Shown one piece after another: positions 47,050 to 58,550 of a stretch of 64,000 bases of DNA (positions within the stretch are counted from its first letter, which is position 1; each line of letters begins with the position of its first letter). A program made the translations under genes and the position numbers. Under the pieces are notes generated by a model that was not told the DNA's origin, searched no databases, and saw only the letters and a list, made by a program, of their open reading frames with translations. Source of the DNA: Pseudocercospora fijiensis CIRAD86. Lineage: Eukaryota > Ascomycota > Dothideomycetes > Mycosphaerellales > Mycosphaerellaceae. Location of the stretch: assembly GCF_000340215.1 (NCBI RefSeq), contig NW_006921534.1, forward strand, positions 5,622,955-5,686,954. The letters run 5' to 3'.

Positions 47050-50000
47050 TAGCTGTTGAATATTGAATCGGATTCAATTCAGATTCATATTCAATATTGA
47101 ATATAAATCTGAATACGAGGTCACTGAATATTCGAATATTTAGTGGATTTAGTCGGCAATTCGACGGTTGTACTACGGCGTACGTAGATCTCTTTAATCG
47201 TGCGAAATTAGGTTGTTTATCGCTTATTTCTTACTAAAAACTAAGCTCTTTCTATAGGCTCGGAGGATAGACCGCTTCGAGGTAGGTAGATAGAACTAAG
47301 GCATACGAAGGTCGCTAATTCTAGCAGGTTGCCGAGTCGCTAACGGCCTCTTAATACGAGGTTATTAAATTATTACTACCTTCTTTAATCTACCGCTTTC
47401 TATCCGAGATATAAGCCTTCCTCGCTCTATAGGACTAGAGGCTTTAATAATAGCTAAAGAATATCTGCTCGGTCTATCTACCTCTTATTAATAATAATTA
47501 GGTAAACGATTACTAGGCTAATTCGAACAATATTTCGTTTATCGAGTACGTAGAATAGGCAGACTTCGAGTAGTATATTAGGAAGGCGGAAAGGGAGGGC
47601 TTATAGTTACCCTTTCAAAGGATTACGAGGAAGATAACAAAGAGCCTTATCTACGCGGCGGAGATTATTAAAAGGGCTGCTATCTATTAAGAGCGTATCG
47701 CTAATAGCCTTTAAAAGGTTTATAAGGGTATAGAGCGTAAAGGGAGGCCTATTCTTCTACTCGGTTCTCGTCGTTACTTCGAATTTAGTAAGAAACTATA
47801 CTTCTACTTATTCGAGCCTAAGTATAGTTAGGGGCTAAAATCGTAGTACTCGTAGCGGCAGATATACTTTAGGCGTCGAATTAATAGGGTACTATACCGA
47901 TTAATCGATAGCGAGGCCGCGAGCGGCGGTAGTAAGGTTGTTGTTATTAATTAGGTAGATAATTAGTCGAAGGTCTTTAGTATTCTAGTTTCCGTATCTG
48001 CCTCGAGTTTGCGTTATAAGTATTACGCTAAGCCTAATTAGACTCGCTAACCTACATTCTTAGCTTTCGGATAGCTTAACCGAAAGCGGGCCGCACTTAG
48101 CCTCTAAAGTTAAATTTTTAAATCTATCGCTTCTAATTATAACCTAACTACCTTCTTCCTTATAATAAAGATACGAGAAAATCGTATACCGACCTAACGA
48201 GCGCTCGAAAGTTTCCTAAATACCTAAGAATTCGAATAGGAAAGCTAGAAACTACGGAAACGTAAGCGTACGGATAGCGTAGACGAATTAGTACTAAATC
48301 CGACTCTAGACGAGCTTTAAGATACCTAGCAATCGATACCTTCTTTAGCCTTCCTTCTAACTCTAATACTAGTACTAAGGCCTATACTACCGATACTCGC
48401 TTAGTAGAAGAAGCTATACTTTATAAAGAATAAGATAGATCTAGTATTATAGTCTTATACTCGAGATCTGTAGGATAGCGAGCCTACTCGCAATAGATAC
48501 GGTTATAAATACTTCTACTGTAAGCACTATCTAGCAGATAGTCCTAAGGTATAGAAATTAGTGTCTAGCAACGCAGTAGACTACCTTCTTAAGGTATATA
48601 GTATTGTTGTCTATCTAGAAAAAGATCCGCTATAAGGCCGTATTAATATTAACAAAATATAGGCAGTAAGCGAGGGCAACGAGGCAAGGCGTACGGCTAC
48701 TATTCTAAGGAATATAGCGGAAGCTAATATAGACAAATTTAGGTAGGCAATAGCTCGCTATACTATAGCATATAGTATCGCTTATTCTTCCCTTGTTTCT
48801 AAGGCCTTTAAAGACATAATATTAGCAGTTAATCTATATATAGACAAGGCTCTTTTAAAGTTATATACTTTAATAATAGTACGAGTATAGTACAACTTCG
48901 AGAACTAGCGAGAGAGGGTTAAAATAGCGCTTCTTAAGGCTATTAGTTGCCTCTATATTAGCACTAATATATAGAAGGCGCAATACGGCTATAAGCACTT
49001 CTAAGCGATTAACTACTAGTATATTAACAAGCACGGCAAGCTTACTTAAGTCCTTATTAACCTGCCGCCGCTATAACGAGGCTCTTATACTAGCGACTTT
49101 ATTGCTTAGCTATTAATCTCGTACTTTAAGACCTTCTTAATAGCTTATAAGCTTAGCTAGATAACTGCTAATAATGCCGCTAATAATACTACCCTCTACG
49201 AGTCGATTAAGCTCTATATATATAAGAAGGGCTATATATACTAGACTAAGTAGAGCCGTCCGATCGTCTACGCTACTTCGGCTATATTATTAACCTTGTT
49301 ATATAAGCCTTTATGTTTACTAAGTCTATAGAAGTCGCAGAATTGGCCGATTAAAGAGCGCTCTAAGCACGGCAAGTGCTATTTAATAACTAAGCCGAGA
49401 GCGATAGCGATAAGGTCTCTATATCTAGGTAGTTAGATTTTAATGCGGAGTGCTTTACTAAGCAATCTCTACTATAGCGTCTCTACTAGCTAACTAAGGT
49501 CCTATAGCGAGAGAACGACTTCTATAACGCCTTTAAAGAATTAGCTAAGGTATAGCCGAAGCTGCCCTCTACCTGTCCGAAGCCGCTAGGTAAGACTCGC
49601 TAGAATAGCTAGTTACTAATAATCGAGAAGGCCCTTTAAACAAGGCCTATTCTTAACGCCTTGTTTATTAGTATGCTATAGATTAATAAATACCGGCTTA
49701 CCGAGGTAGACTAGCTTATTCTTAAAGAGACACGCCTATTCCTTATACTATTTAAGGAAGCGACTTAACGTTTATAGGGCTATAACGTTACCTTCGACTG
49801 CTTCTAAGAGACTATAGAATAGTTACTTACCTATTTCGAGCGTGCTAAGAAGCAGCATACTAAGCGAGAGGCTATAATAAAGGCTATTTACGTCTCTTAG
49901 CAACTGTTTAATAAATACTATCGTCTAATCGACGATAGCGGCATCTACGTTACTATAATACTATTATATCTAACTCGCCGTAAGGTATAGCTTTGTAAGC

Positions 50001-50745
50001 GTTAGTCTAGTAGCAAGAAGAAGGACTAGTAGCTTATTAACGGTCTAGTAAGAGCAAGAGCCCTATAGAATGAATATTAAGCACGCTATAAGCCTACTTC
50101 TAAGGAGTCTACTTCTATAGCCGCTACCGCTATAGAAGCTATAGGTTATTTAACGGACATAATAGCGTAGCAATAAGAGCTTAAGAACGACGTGCTTACG
50201 ACTAATATTAATTAATTCGAGTCCTTTATTGCCGCTACGCCTATTAAGCTACTATAAGTTAGTATCGACAAGCGGACAAGCTAACTAATCTATATAAGTC
50301 TACTTAAATAGTAGTGCCTGCCTATGCAACGGACGGCCTATCTAACGCTCTCGTAACTAGCTATCGACTTATTATCCGCCTTCGCTATATCTATAGAGTC
50401 CGAGCGTACCTTTAGTAGTAGTAGACGTACGGCCCGGGTTCTATAGGACCGAGCCTCTTTTAATAGCAATAGTATCCGAATAAGCGAGTGTTCTAAGTAA
50501 TAGCAACGTACTAGCGTAGCGGATTTACTAGTAGATATACTATAACTAAGTATAGAAGCGGAAGATAACGACGAGTTATATAAATAGCTATAGAATACCC
50601 TCCTTCTTAACCCTAAGCGTTACTACTGCCCTTACTATCGCTAAGATTGTATTTAAATATAAATTAAATATAAATATTTACTAACATTTATTAGTAAATC
50701 TAAATACGAGCAGTAAATCTTAAATATTTAGTATTTAATAGCTAT
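47050..50745 (+). mobile_element. hAT-family DNA transposon, RIP-inactivated
   Basis: 3.7 kb of TA-rich sequence with TAG-riddled plus-strand coding remains. Diagnostic: at about 50330-50480 the reading LAIDLLSAFAISIESERTFS followed by SSRRTARVL and then DRASFNSNSIRISECSK matches the hAT C-terminal dimerisation block (L-I-A-SERxFS-RR-R--D). A Cys-poor, Tyr-rich patch near 48490-48530 may be a BED zinc finger whose Cys and His codons were hit by C-to-T change. Both ends carry short GAAT/AAAT-type repeated motifs (47055-47150 and 50640-50745) where hAT terminal and subterminal repeats would be expected. Exact inverted repeats and the 8-bp target duplication could not be fixed. Confidence 0.75.
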
Positions 50746-51840
50746 AAAGGTAGGGCTTCGCGTAAGAAGAGTGCGTTTAAGCGATACGTATTACCGCCCT
50801 ATCGGTACGCGTAATATTAAGCTCGAGCTCGAATACTATACTTAGCTACGATAATAGCTATTAGCTAGCGAGATCAATCTAGCTATACGTACTCTATCGA
50901 GAGCCTAAGGTAGAGCTAGCCTAGGAGGCTTGCGCTACCTCTATTTAGGCGCCCCGCTTTATAGGCTTATATACACCTTCTACCTTCTACCTTCTACCTT
51001 CTACCTTCTACCTTCTACCTTCTACCTTCTATATATATTAGTTTCTATTCTCGCTCGTTCTTATATTATCTATACTAATATGTATCTAGTTAGCGGTCTA
51101 TACTAAGCCTATAGCGAAGCGCCTAAAAGAAAACCGTACGGCTCCTATATAACCGTCCGGTATATAAACGAGAATTCGAATTTATAGAAGTATAACTATA
51201 TATTAGATAGATAAATCTAAAAAAGCTGTTCTACGTAATAATAAGAAGAAGATTTGTTCTTATATAAGCCTATCGCTAATTTAGATACTATAGGCTATAT
51301 TTGCTATATACTAAGGCTAGTTGTCCGTAGAACCTAGCTTAAATCTAATAGCTTCCTCTACTCGAGCCTCGAGGGTAAGACAAGACCTTTAATACTAGAT
51401 ATACGGACAATAAACACTAGGAGATCCGAGTTTATAGCAATAAAAAGGGCCTCCGTACGCTAGAAAGGAGGTCGTAGTCTTGTATTATTGCTATCTTACC
51501 CTCGGAGGTAAATACTAAGACTTTTATCGTAATCTACGTTTCTTCGTAGCGGATAGAACGCGGTAATAATCCTCTATTATATTCTATCTTAGAGTTAGAG
51601 GGCCTAGCTAAATATATTGCGATAGACCTTAGCTACTTAAAATTATTATATCGTCGTAGAGATAGTAAGTTATAGCCTCCGAGAGTAAATAGCTATATAC
51701 TACCTACTAGTTTAGCCTAGTTTGTTTTTAGGCTTAGAGGCGAAGAATTAGTTATATATTATTAAAGTGTCGTAAAAGTCCTATTAAATGTTAATGAAAG
51801 TCGATATAACGTAATTCTTCCTCCTACAAGCCTAAATAGA
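50746..51840. other. Further RIP-type repeat, unclassified
   Basis: Same TA-rich composition as the hAT element but no recognisable coding remains; possibly a separate degenerate element or its flank. The border to normal-composition DNA is sharp, near 51840. Confidence 0.45.
50975..51030. repeat. 7-bp tandem repeat, unit ACCTTCT, eight copies
   Basis: Eight perfect copies in an otherwise degenerate repeat. Pyrimidine-rich on the plus strand. Confidence 0.92.
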
Positions 51841-51999
51841 GGTAGGGCTTGCGGCGTGTGCATCGGGGTGTCTCTAGCGTCATGCACGGCCGCGGGAGGG
51901 CCCTTGCGAGCCCACGAGCAGTTTGTGTGTTCAGATACAGAAGACGGTTTCGACTGGGTGGAGAGGTCCGCTGCTCAAAACACCTTTCAGTATATCAAC

Positions 52000-52253
52000 A
52001 TGCCTTCAGAAGACAACCAGAAAGGTCTGGCGCAGCCATGGAAGTCATGGTTTGCCAGATTAGTGGCCCCTAACGCGGGCACTGTGCTTCCCCTCGGAGA
52101 AGATAGTACGAAGCACGGATCTGTTGCAACAACTGCACGCAACGATGTAAACTTGCAAGAACCGAAGGAGACTCCAAAACGGTAAGTACTGCATCGCAGT
52201 CACTGACTACCTCCATCAACTAACTGATCCTTGACTTGAGACATAGAAACTAG
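52000..52253 (+). CDS. Possible 5'-truncated gene fragment beside the repeat border
   Basis: The frame is open from about 51856, right at the transposon border, through FDWVERSAAQNTFQYIN to the first ATG at 52000. It ends at a strong donor (GTAAGT at 52182) followed by an intron with a CTAAC branch and ATAG acceptor (52182-52246), then seven bases and a TAG. From the ATG it encodes only 62 residues (MPSEDNQKGLAQPWKSWFAR). I recognise no family. The open frame upstream of the first ATG and the position at the border suggest the 5' part was removed or displaced by the repeat. A genuine small gene is possible. Confidence 0.35.
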
Positions 52254-52520
52254 TCATGCCGAGAAACGAGTTCAATCGAGGGAGTGTCGAGGTTTAGCAG
52301 TTGCAGCTCGATCAAAATCACCACATTGTGCGAAGGGCTTGTAATTCCTTTCAAGTAGCTAGGTAGCAGCAGCAATGATCAACAACGATTGGAGGGATGT
52401 TGGGACGTGTGACCAAGTCATTGCCTTGGCCCCATTTCTCCTGTTCTGGCCCCAATTGGAGAGCTCACCGGTCGAGAGCTCAACGCCTGTATTTCTTAAG
52501 CCCCAGCTCTTGCAACTCTC

Positions 52521-53216
52521 ATGCCATGCACCATTATTCCCAATTGCACGATGGCACACGGCTGGAGCAAATTACTTCGACTGGAGGCAGAGCTTAGAAT
52601 CGCCATACTGGAGTTCGTCTTTCTGCCGTCCGTCGTTCCGCCGGCGACAGAGACCTGCATACAGCTGCTCGCGGATCAGGTTGATCTGCTCAGTTCCGAA
52701 GCTCCTCAGAGTACATTGCTTTGGACATGTCATCAGCTCTACGTGGAATCGAAGCCCCTGTACATTGCAGCGTACCGCCTTTATTGGACACAAAGCTCGT
52801 TTTGGATCGACAGGCATACTCCAAAATTCGCGAAACTCCATACGTCTCTGCGAAGGATCGATCTGGACCACATCAACCACCTGCATATCGACACCGAGGC
52901 CCGCGATGGTGGCAGCAGTACGTTTGAGTATCTTCGCGAGCAGCAGACTTGGAGACGGCACCAGATGCATGCTTGCGGGGACTTGTCTTTGAGTATTGGC
53001 CAGGTTCGTTTAGAGCGTGTACGTCGAGACTTTTGTCACATTCTTCCAGAAAAGGTGCCAAGCTTAAAGTACCACACGATCAAGTATCTGTCGAAGGAAG
53101 ATGGAGCGTCGCCAGTTGAAGGCGAAAGTGGCGCTGCACAGAGGATTTCTCTGAAAGACCAGATTGTGATCATATGGAAGCAGTTTTCTGCCACCTGTGG
53201 TATCGGCGACAGATAG
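52521..53216 (+). CDS. Hypothetical F-box-like ascomycete protein
   Basis: Intronless, 231 residues; an in-frame ATG at 52551 is an alternative start. The layout is that of the very common fungal family with an N-terminal F-box-like helix followed by a chromatin- or ubiquitin-unrelated beta/alpha region: LLRLEAELRIAILEFVFLPS is a degenerate LPxELRxxIYE motif, LLWTCHQLYVESKPLYIAAY matches the LLxxCRQIYxEAxPLFY block, and SLRRIDLDHINHLHID follows. Function is unknown in this family; some members may recruit SCF ligases. The canonical Pro of the F-box motif is absent. No partner gene is evident in the neighbourhood. Confidence 0.65.
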   Translation: MPCTIIPNCTMAHGWSKLLRLEAELRIAILEFVFLPSVVPPATETCIQLLADQVDLLSSEAPQSTLLWTCHQLYVESKPLYIAAYRLYWTQSSFWIDRHTPKFAKLHTSLRRIDLDHINHLHIDTEARDGGSSTFEYLREQQTWRRHQMHACGDLSLSIGQVRLERVRRDFCHILPEKVPSLKYHTIKYLSKEDGASPVEGESGAAQRISLKDQIVIIWKQFSATCGIGDR

Positions 53217-53909
53217 GTGTATGCGTTAACTCTTTCTCGCCACAGGTAAATGTGACATCGGAGAAGGTACTGGTGTCGAAGAATCTGGTGAGGCGGTTGA
53301 GTCAGCTGTAGAAAGCTTTTGTGATTGTGAGAGTACACTTGTTCCTTCGTGTTGCCGATTTATTCTGAGGATGGATGCTTAGCGGTGGCCGAGGCGGCCT
53401 CGATATTGATAATGTTAGCTATTGTGAGTATACCTTGCGATATGTATGTAGCGTTGAGAATTTGAAAGCGCGCAAGATTCTTCTGACCGTTTTGAGGGAT
53501 TGTGGCGATTTGGATTGCTTTTATGTGCGTTGATGATCTTGGAAGACTCTTGTGGTATGCGACGAATGGTCCTGGAGAGTGCAGGAAAGTCGAGGCTGTA
53601 TGTCAGGAGGTTTGTGTAGCGTGGCTTGAGAAGAATTGATGTTGATCCTGCTTCGCATGTGAACGCAAGTCCGTGCGCAAGACCGCTCGCCGCGTCAAGT
53701 GCTCTAGAGGAGATGCTTTTCACTTTCAGGGACTCGCTTTCCCTTTATCTTTATACCAAGTCCGGTTCTTGACCCAGCGCTGGATTTAATGAGAAGACAA
53801 GGACGTTTTGTATGGCCTCTTTGAGATGATTGCAGTGCATAGAAAGACGTCTGCATAGATTTCAGTAAATATGTGAGCTATAGAAAGAGGTGAGAAGTGA
53901 AACATCCTC
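53217..53909. other. Intergenic between convergent genes
   Basis: No gene supported; a 102-codon minus frame (53415-53723) is unconvincing. It contains the 3' ends of the flanking genes. Confidence 0.4.
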
Positions 53910-55520
53910 TCAATAAGCATCATCCCACATGTTCTTATCGTCAACGACCTGATCTTCTGCAGTGATAGCGCCCCTGAATGTCTTCTCTTCCTTTTCCCTC
54001 TGCTTTCGCTCTGCCCTGGTGGTCAAATGCGGCGTCAAGATGGGCGTCAAAAGGGCTTCTCTCATGTATGGACTGTAAGGTGTCTTGGGGCCAGCAGTAC
54101 CCGGGGCCCCTCTCCACGGTGTCGATCCGTACTCAATCTCCTGGCGAACGATCGCAGGAGACTTCATGCCTGGGGGAGATAAAAGAGCGCCGGGAGACTG
54201 CATTGATCCGGCCATGGCCGCTGTCGGAGACCGAAGGGCCGCAGATGTTGGCGATCTCATGTCCGCAGAATTCGGAGATCTCATTGCCGCAGGCGAAAGA
54301 GGGAATGCCTTCCTGTAAACGTCTTGCTGCGATTGCTGCTGCTTGAGCTGATCATTCATAGCACGGAGTGGGAGCGGATTATTCGTGCCTGAAACCGGAG
54401 AGTTGGTCGTCCTCTTAGGCGGCGCAGGCATGATCATTTCGCCAGATGTGCTTATAGCTGGGACTTTCGCTTCATTTCTCGACGGATCGTGCTGCTGTGG
54501 GTAAGCCGAAGGTGGTTCGCGTGGAGCTGGGAGCGTATCAGACTCAAATGTTCTGGCTGTACCCGGAGTTGTTGGCGGGTATTGGCTGTTCGTGGTACCA
54601 GCCGTCGGTGGCTCTGGCGGAACTCCTGGATCCGTATATGTGCGAGGAGATAGGGGCGTTCTTGCACCATCGCTGTTGTCGTCTCGTCTTAATGGTGCAC
54701 TGATTGTGAGTCCGTGATCTTTCAGCTTTCGAACGCCTTTGCGCAGCTTGCCTGGACCAGATGTTGAAGTCCCGCTAGTCTGATCGCTGCCAAAAGAGGC
54801 TGTTCTTGTGTCGCGGTTGGCACGAAGCGGAGACTGTGGCTGTTCGTAGTAATACGGTGATGTAGGTCCCTTATAGTCTTTAGGGTACACCGGGACAAAC
54901 CCAGGTGATTTGGGACTGGTGGGACTCTGAGGCCCGACGTACCCTTCCCCAGATCGAAGCTGGTCCACAGTGCGATTGACCGGGTACTTTGGTGGCAGGC
55001 CTTGCTCATCTTCCCGCAAGACATGTGCATAGATGTTTGCAAGGTCGGCCTGTTGCCGTTGTCTGTCGCGCTGAACGACATTCTGATCGAAGCTGGCCAC
55101 GCTGACCATGCCCGGCGACCCATGTTTGTTCTTGTCCTTTCTTTTCATCATTCTTTCGAAGAGGCTGCTCTGTCCCGGACTTATTGGCGACCTGTCGTAG
55201 GCCTTGTGCGACGGTGTCATCATCTCTGTGGGTTTCTCGGCCATCGCTTGCGCTTGTTTTCGCAGTCTTCTCCCAACTGTGAGAAGAAGAGTTCCAAGAA
55301 TCAATGTGAATCCAAAGTATGCGCCTAAGATGCCCGCGAGCTCGTAGGGGAGCTGTGAGCGGTCTCGCACTGCATGTGCTGAAAACGGTGGACCTTTATC
55401 TGGCGCTGGTGCTGGATCGAGGTCGATATCGACGTCCCAAAGTCCCGCGCTCGCTCCGGATGCTGCAGACAGGAGGACGAGAGCTGTGAAGCTGAGGTAT
55501 ATGGCACCGCCTCTCCGCAT
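53910..55520 (-). CDS. Secreted-route single-pass membrane protein with long Ser/Pro-rich cytosolic tail
   Basis: Intronless, 536 residues. Not assigned to a named family. Seen: signal peptide (1-26, hydrophobic LSFTALVLLSAASGASA), a short lumenal or extracellular segment rich in Asp and Pro (27-60), one membrane helix (61-83: AGILGAYFGFTLILGTLLLTV), a basic stop-transfer (GRRLRKQ), then about 450 residues of disordered sequence. The tail has a conserved-looking helix (QADLANIYAHVL, about 165), many SP/TP sites and a cluster of RSP/SPG motifs (about 420-465: MRSPNSADMRSPTSAALRSP), likely phosphorylation targets. The C-terminus is acidic and aromatic (DKNMWDDAY). The topology suggests a plasma-membrane or ER signalling or adaptor protein; that is inference. 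Confidence 0.75.
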   Translation of the reverse strand: MRRGGAIYLSFTALVLLSAASGASAGLWDVDIDLDPAPAPDKGPPFSAHAVRDRSQLPYELAGILGAYFGFTLILGTLLLTVGRRLRKQAQAMAEKPTEMMTPSHKAYDRSPISPGQSSLFERMMKRKDKNKHGSPGMVSVASFDQNVVQRDRQRQQADLANIYAHVLREDEQGLPPKYPVNRTVDQLRSGEGYVGPQSPTSPKSPGFVPVYPKDYKGPTSPYYYEQPQSPLRANRDTRTASFGSDQTSGTSTSGPGKLRKGVRKLKDHGLTISAPLRRDDNSDGARTPLSPRTYTDPGVPPEPPTAGTTNSQYPPTTPGTARTFESDTLPAPREPPSAYPQQHDPSRNEAKVPAISTSGEMIMPAPPKRTTNSPVSGTNNPLPLRAMNDQLKQQQSQQDVYRKAFPLSPAAMRSPNSADMRSPTSAALRSPTAAMAGSMQSPGALLSPPGMKSPAIVRQEIEYGSTPWRGAPGTAGPKTPYSPYMREALLTPILTPHLTTRAERKQREKEEKTFRGAITAEDQVVDDKNMWDDAY

Positions 55521-56120
55521 CTTGGGTCAATGAAATGGTCGAAAGACGGCCTTTTGACTCCAGCATACAGTTCTAGGGTGACAGGATGTAGGAAAGGTTG
55601 AGCAGCAACTTACTCTATCGGCTAGCGAGGTCACAGCTGGGACCCTCGCTATGTATAAGCCAGCACAGCTGCCATCACGGCCTGGCTGCAGACCATCTGC
55701 TGGGGATGCGGTGTCGAGAGGTGGATGAAGAATGTGATTGGGAGAAGCCGGCGCTTCGAAATGTGCCTGGCTGGACGGGTGCTGCCGTTGTGCAGGAGCG
55801 AAGCCGAGCCGAGAAGCAACAGCATCCGTAGGGAGAACCGTGGGCGCTTATCATGGACGGACGTCTCTTCTCCTCGTACAGTACAATATCACAACGGGCC
55901 AAATGGACTGTGACTTTCTAGCTTTGTCCCAGGTGAATGTGACCCCGAGACAATAGACAGGTCGTGATCGCACTGGTTTTACTGCTTCCCGAAGATCCAT
56001 CTACGAATCGTTGATCTCCTCTACTGCGCAAATGCTGTGCTCGCTATTGTACAATTATATACGCGCTGTAGCTCCTGAGATAGTAGAAGCAAAACATCTC
56101 TTCCAAACTTCAAAATCGCT
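55521..56120. other. Intergenic
   Basis: Promoter side of the membrane-protein gene and 3' side of the HET gene. The 55598-55956 frames on both strands overlap and lack domains. Confidence 0.4.
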
Positions 56121-58116
56121 TTACACCAATTCAAATCGTTCATGATGCCGTTCTGCAGCTCTGTAGTCTCTTACTGCTTCTCCGTCCATGATCCCGAAGA
56201 CGTAGCAAGTTCCAACGTACACATGCTTGCCATTGCCGAGAGCTCGAATCGCAAAGGGTGTCGTTCCACCATAGAATATGACAACACGATCTTGACTCAA
56301 AAGCGTAGCGGGTCCCAGACCGAAAAGTCCAGATTTCGTAAGAAAGAATCGGCGTCTGTGACAGGCTCGAGCAGCACATGTGAAAAATCGAATAGCCTCT
56401 TGTGTCTTCTGATCGTAATCCGAGAGCGCCTGCTCGAGGCGAGTTGGTGGAAGTTTCCGATGCTTCGCGACGTAATTCTGGAATGATTCGTATTCTTCGA
56501 TGTTCCCAGTGTTTGCGCGGTCTCCAAGCCAATTCGCATCGGCTATGAGCGTTCGAGCTAGCTGGGTGTTGCGACCATCTCTTTGTGCCTGTGGACTTTT
56601 GCGCCACAGACCCACAACTTGGCGCAATGTGTTGAGAAACTGCTGGTCGTCTTCTATGTTAAAGACGTCCGTCATCCCACCGACTTCATCGACATCAAAG
56701 CCTTTAAGCGACAACACATTCGGATCTTGCTCGCCATTGAAAGTGTTCGGGCTCATCAGAAGTTGGTGGCAAGCTTTATAATCTCCGTAGAATTCAGTAG
56801 GCACAGATTGGTCATCTATCTTTGAACGAAGATCAAGAGACCATGATGGCGTGAAATATTCCGATTCATTCGATTCCAGAGTCCGGCCGTGCAAGACATC
56901 CGGCGTCCTCGTCGTTTCGATGAAAGCTCTTGTCGCATCGCGGAATACAGCCTCTACAGGTTTGGTGTAGTCGATCTCCAATGCCGCTCGATGTAACTCC
57001 CGGTCCTTGGGAGTCATTACCAGCAATCCCAGCATTGCGTACACGTAATCGCGAGGTTCTGTGGCCTGGAACTCCCGCAAGTAACGGTGCAAACTGTAAA
57101 GCGAGCTCGTTAGAGCGATGGACTTTTCTTTGGGCATGCAGCTCCGATCTACGAGGTGCCAAAGCGTCACGGCATTGTGCACACCAACGCTTTCTGATAC
57201 TCCCGTAAATAGACATTGCGAGTTGTAGACCATCCATAATGCGACTTTCAAGATGTCTCTGAGCTGAAAGGTCATCCGTCCGAAGTAACATATACTGTTC
57301 CGAGCAAGAGCGACTTCTTGCGCGATCTGTGAGCCGAGATTAGCCCTGCAAAATTGAGTAGTTCCAAGGAGTCATGCCTACCCAAAGGCGGCCAAACCAT
57401 GGGCTGTCAAACAGATAAGCCAGCGCTTTGAAGTCGATATTTCGATCAGCGACTGTGCCATCCCTTTTCAGCTCCATGTTGTCATGCGTCATGGTATATA
57501 TGTCCACGAATGCTCTGCTATGGCTGCGAAAATCTGCGAGAGCGCGATTCATCTCTTGATTGATGTACTCGCCAAAGTCTTCGTCGTCGTTCCCTAGCCA
57601 GACCACGTTTTTGAAAGCTCCTTTGTATATTTTCGCCATAAGTGCTACCTGATGGTTGCGCTCATCCTTATCGTTCTGGTTTATGCAGATTGCGTCGATC
57701 CATATCCACCTGTCTGTGAGTGGCGTTCTGATACGATGAATGGCGTCCGCAGCACTTGCGTTGATCGCGACCACGACGCCGTTCACCTCTATCTTGACAG
57801 GTGTCGTACTTGATGTATCTCCCCAGCAGTAAGATACAGTCTCGTACATAGGCCGCGGCTCGTCCAGCAATGAGACAGGATAGAGCTTGCAAATCATTGG
57901 ATCGGATTTCCAGCCCCTGTGGACTTGCAGCACACGTATTTCCCGTTTTGATGCTTCCAATGGCCAGTATCGCAGACTTTGCGCAGGAATGTCTGCATAA
58001 ACATCGCTTGCTGCCGACGGCGGCAGGCCATTCGCCGTTGCTGTGCTGGGTGCTGACGGTGCAGGCTTGGTTGACTTGCTAAGGGCCTTGGAACTCTTGA
58101 AGGAGAATAATGTCAT
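56121..58116 (-). CDS. HET-domain (heterokaryon incompatibility) protein
   Basis: Exon 1 is 58116-57382 (245 codons); a 55-bp intron (57381-57327: GTAGGC donor, GCTAAT branch, CACAG acceptor) is followed by exon 2, 57326-56121. Product 646 residues. The splice restores RLWIAQEVALARN. HET domains (PF06985) mediate regulated cell death after fusion of unlike fungal individuals; many paralogs have no known partner. Seen: all three core HET blocks, YETVSYCWGD (91-100), RWIWIDAICINQND (136-149) and IYKGAFKNVVWLG (163-175). The C-terminal 400 residues are the usual poorly conserved region ending in GKHVYVGTCYVFGIMDGEAV, a module common in HET proteins. The N-terminal 45 residues are Ser/Ala/Pro-rich and disordered. 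The nearest repeat island begins about 430 bp upstream of the start codon. Confidence 0.92.
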
Positions 58117-58550
58117 GATGAATACGATGAAGCGCGAATGTAAGTATACTACAAATTGATAACGATGAGCTGAGCTGTGGACACATACATATACTTACTA
58201 CCAAGAGGAGCTCAGGTGAGATAAGTATAGATCGACTCAGCCAGATATAGCGCTTGCTGTTTCAACAAGGCTGTTATGGGGCATTACGCCGCATGACTGC
58301 ATGGGCGCTTGGAAATCTTGTGGTCGAGAGATAGAGATATGCATCGTGCACTAGCAAAGATATCGTAGGCGCGTCGACAACTGGCCGGCGCTTGGAGAGG
58401 TCTAAATACATCCATGACAGGAGTCTGAAGCCGTTTCGCTTGGAAGTATAGCTAGCGTTCGTTTGACGGTAGTCGATGTATGATTTTATACTCTGTCGTA
58501 AGTGTCACATCACCGGTGATCCAAACCTGAGATGATGTGTGGTTACTCTT
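58117..58550. other. Promoter region of the HET gene up to the repeat border
   Basis: Normal-composition DNA; nothing else seen. Composition changes to the RIP type near 58555. Confidence 0.45.
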
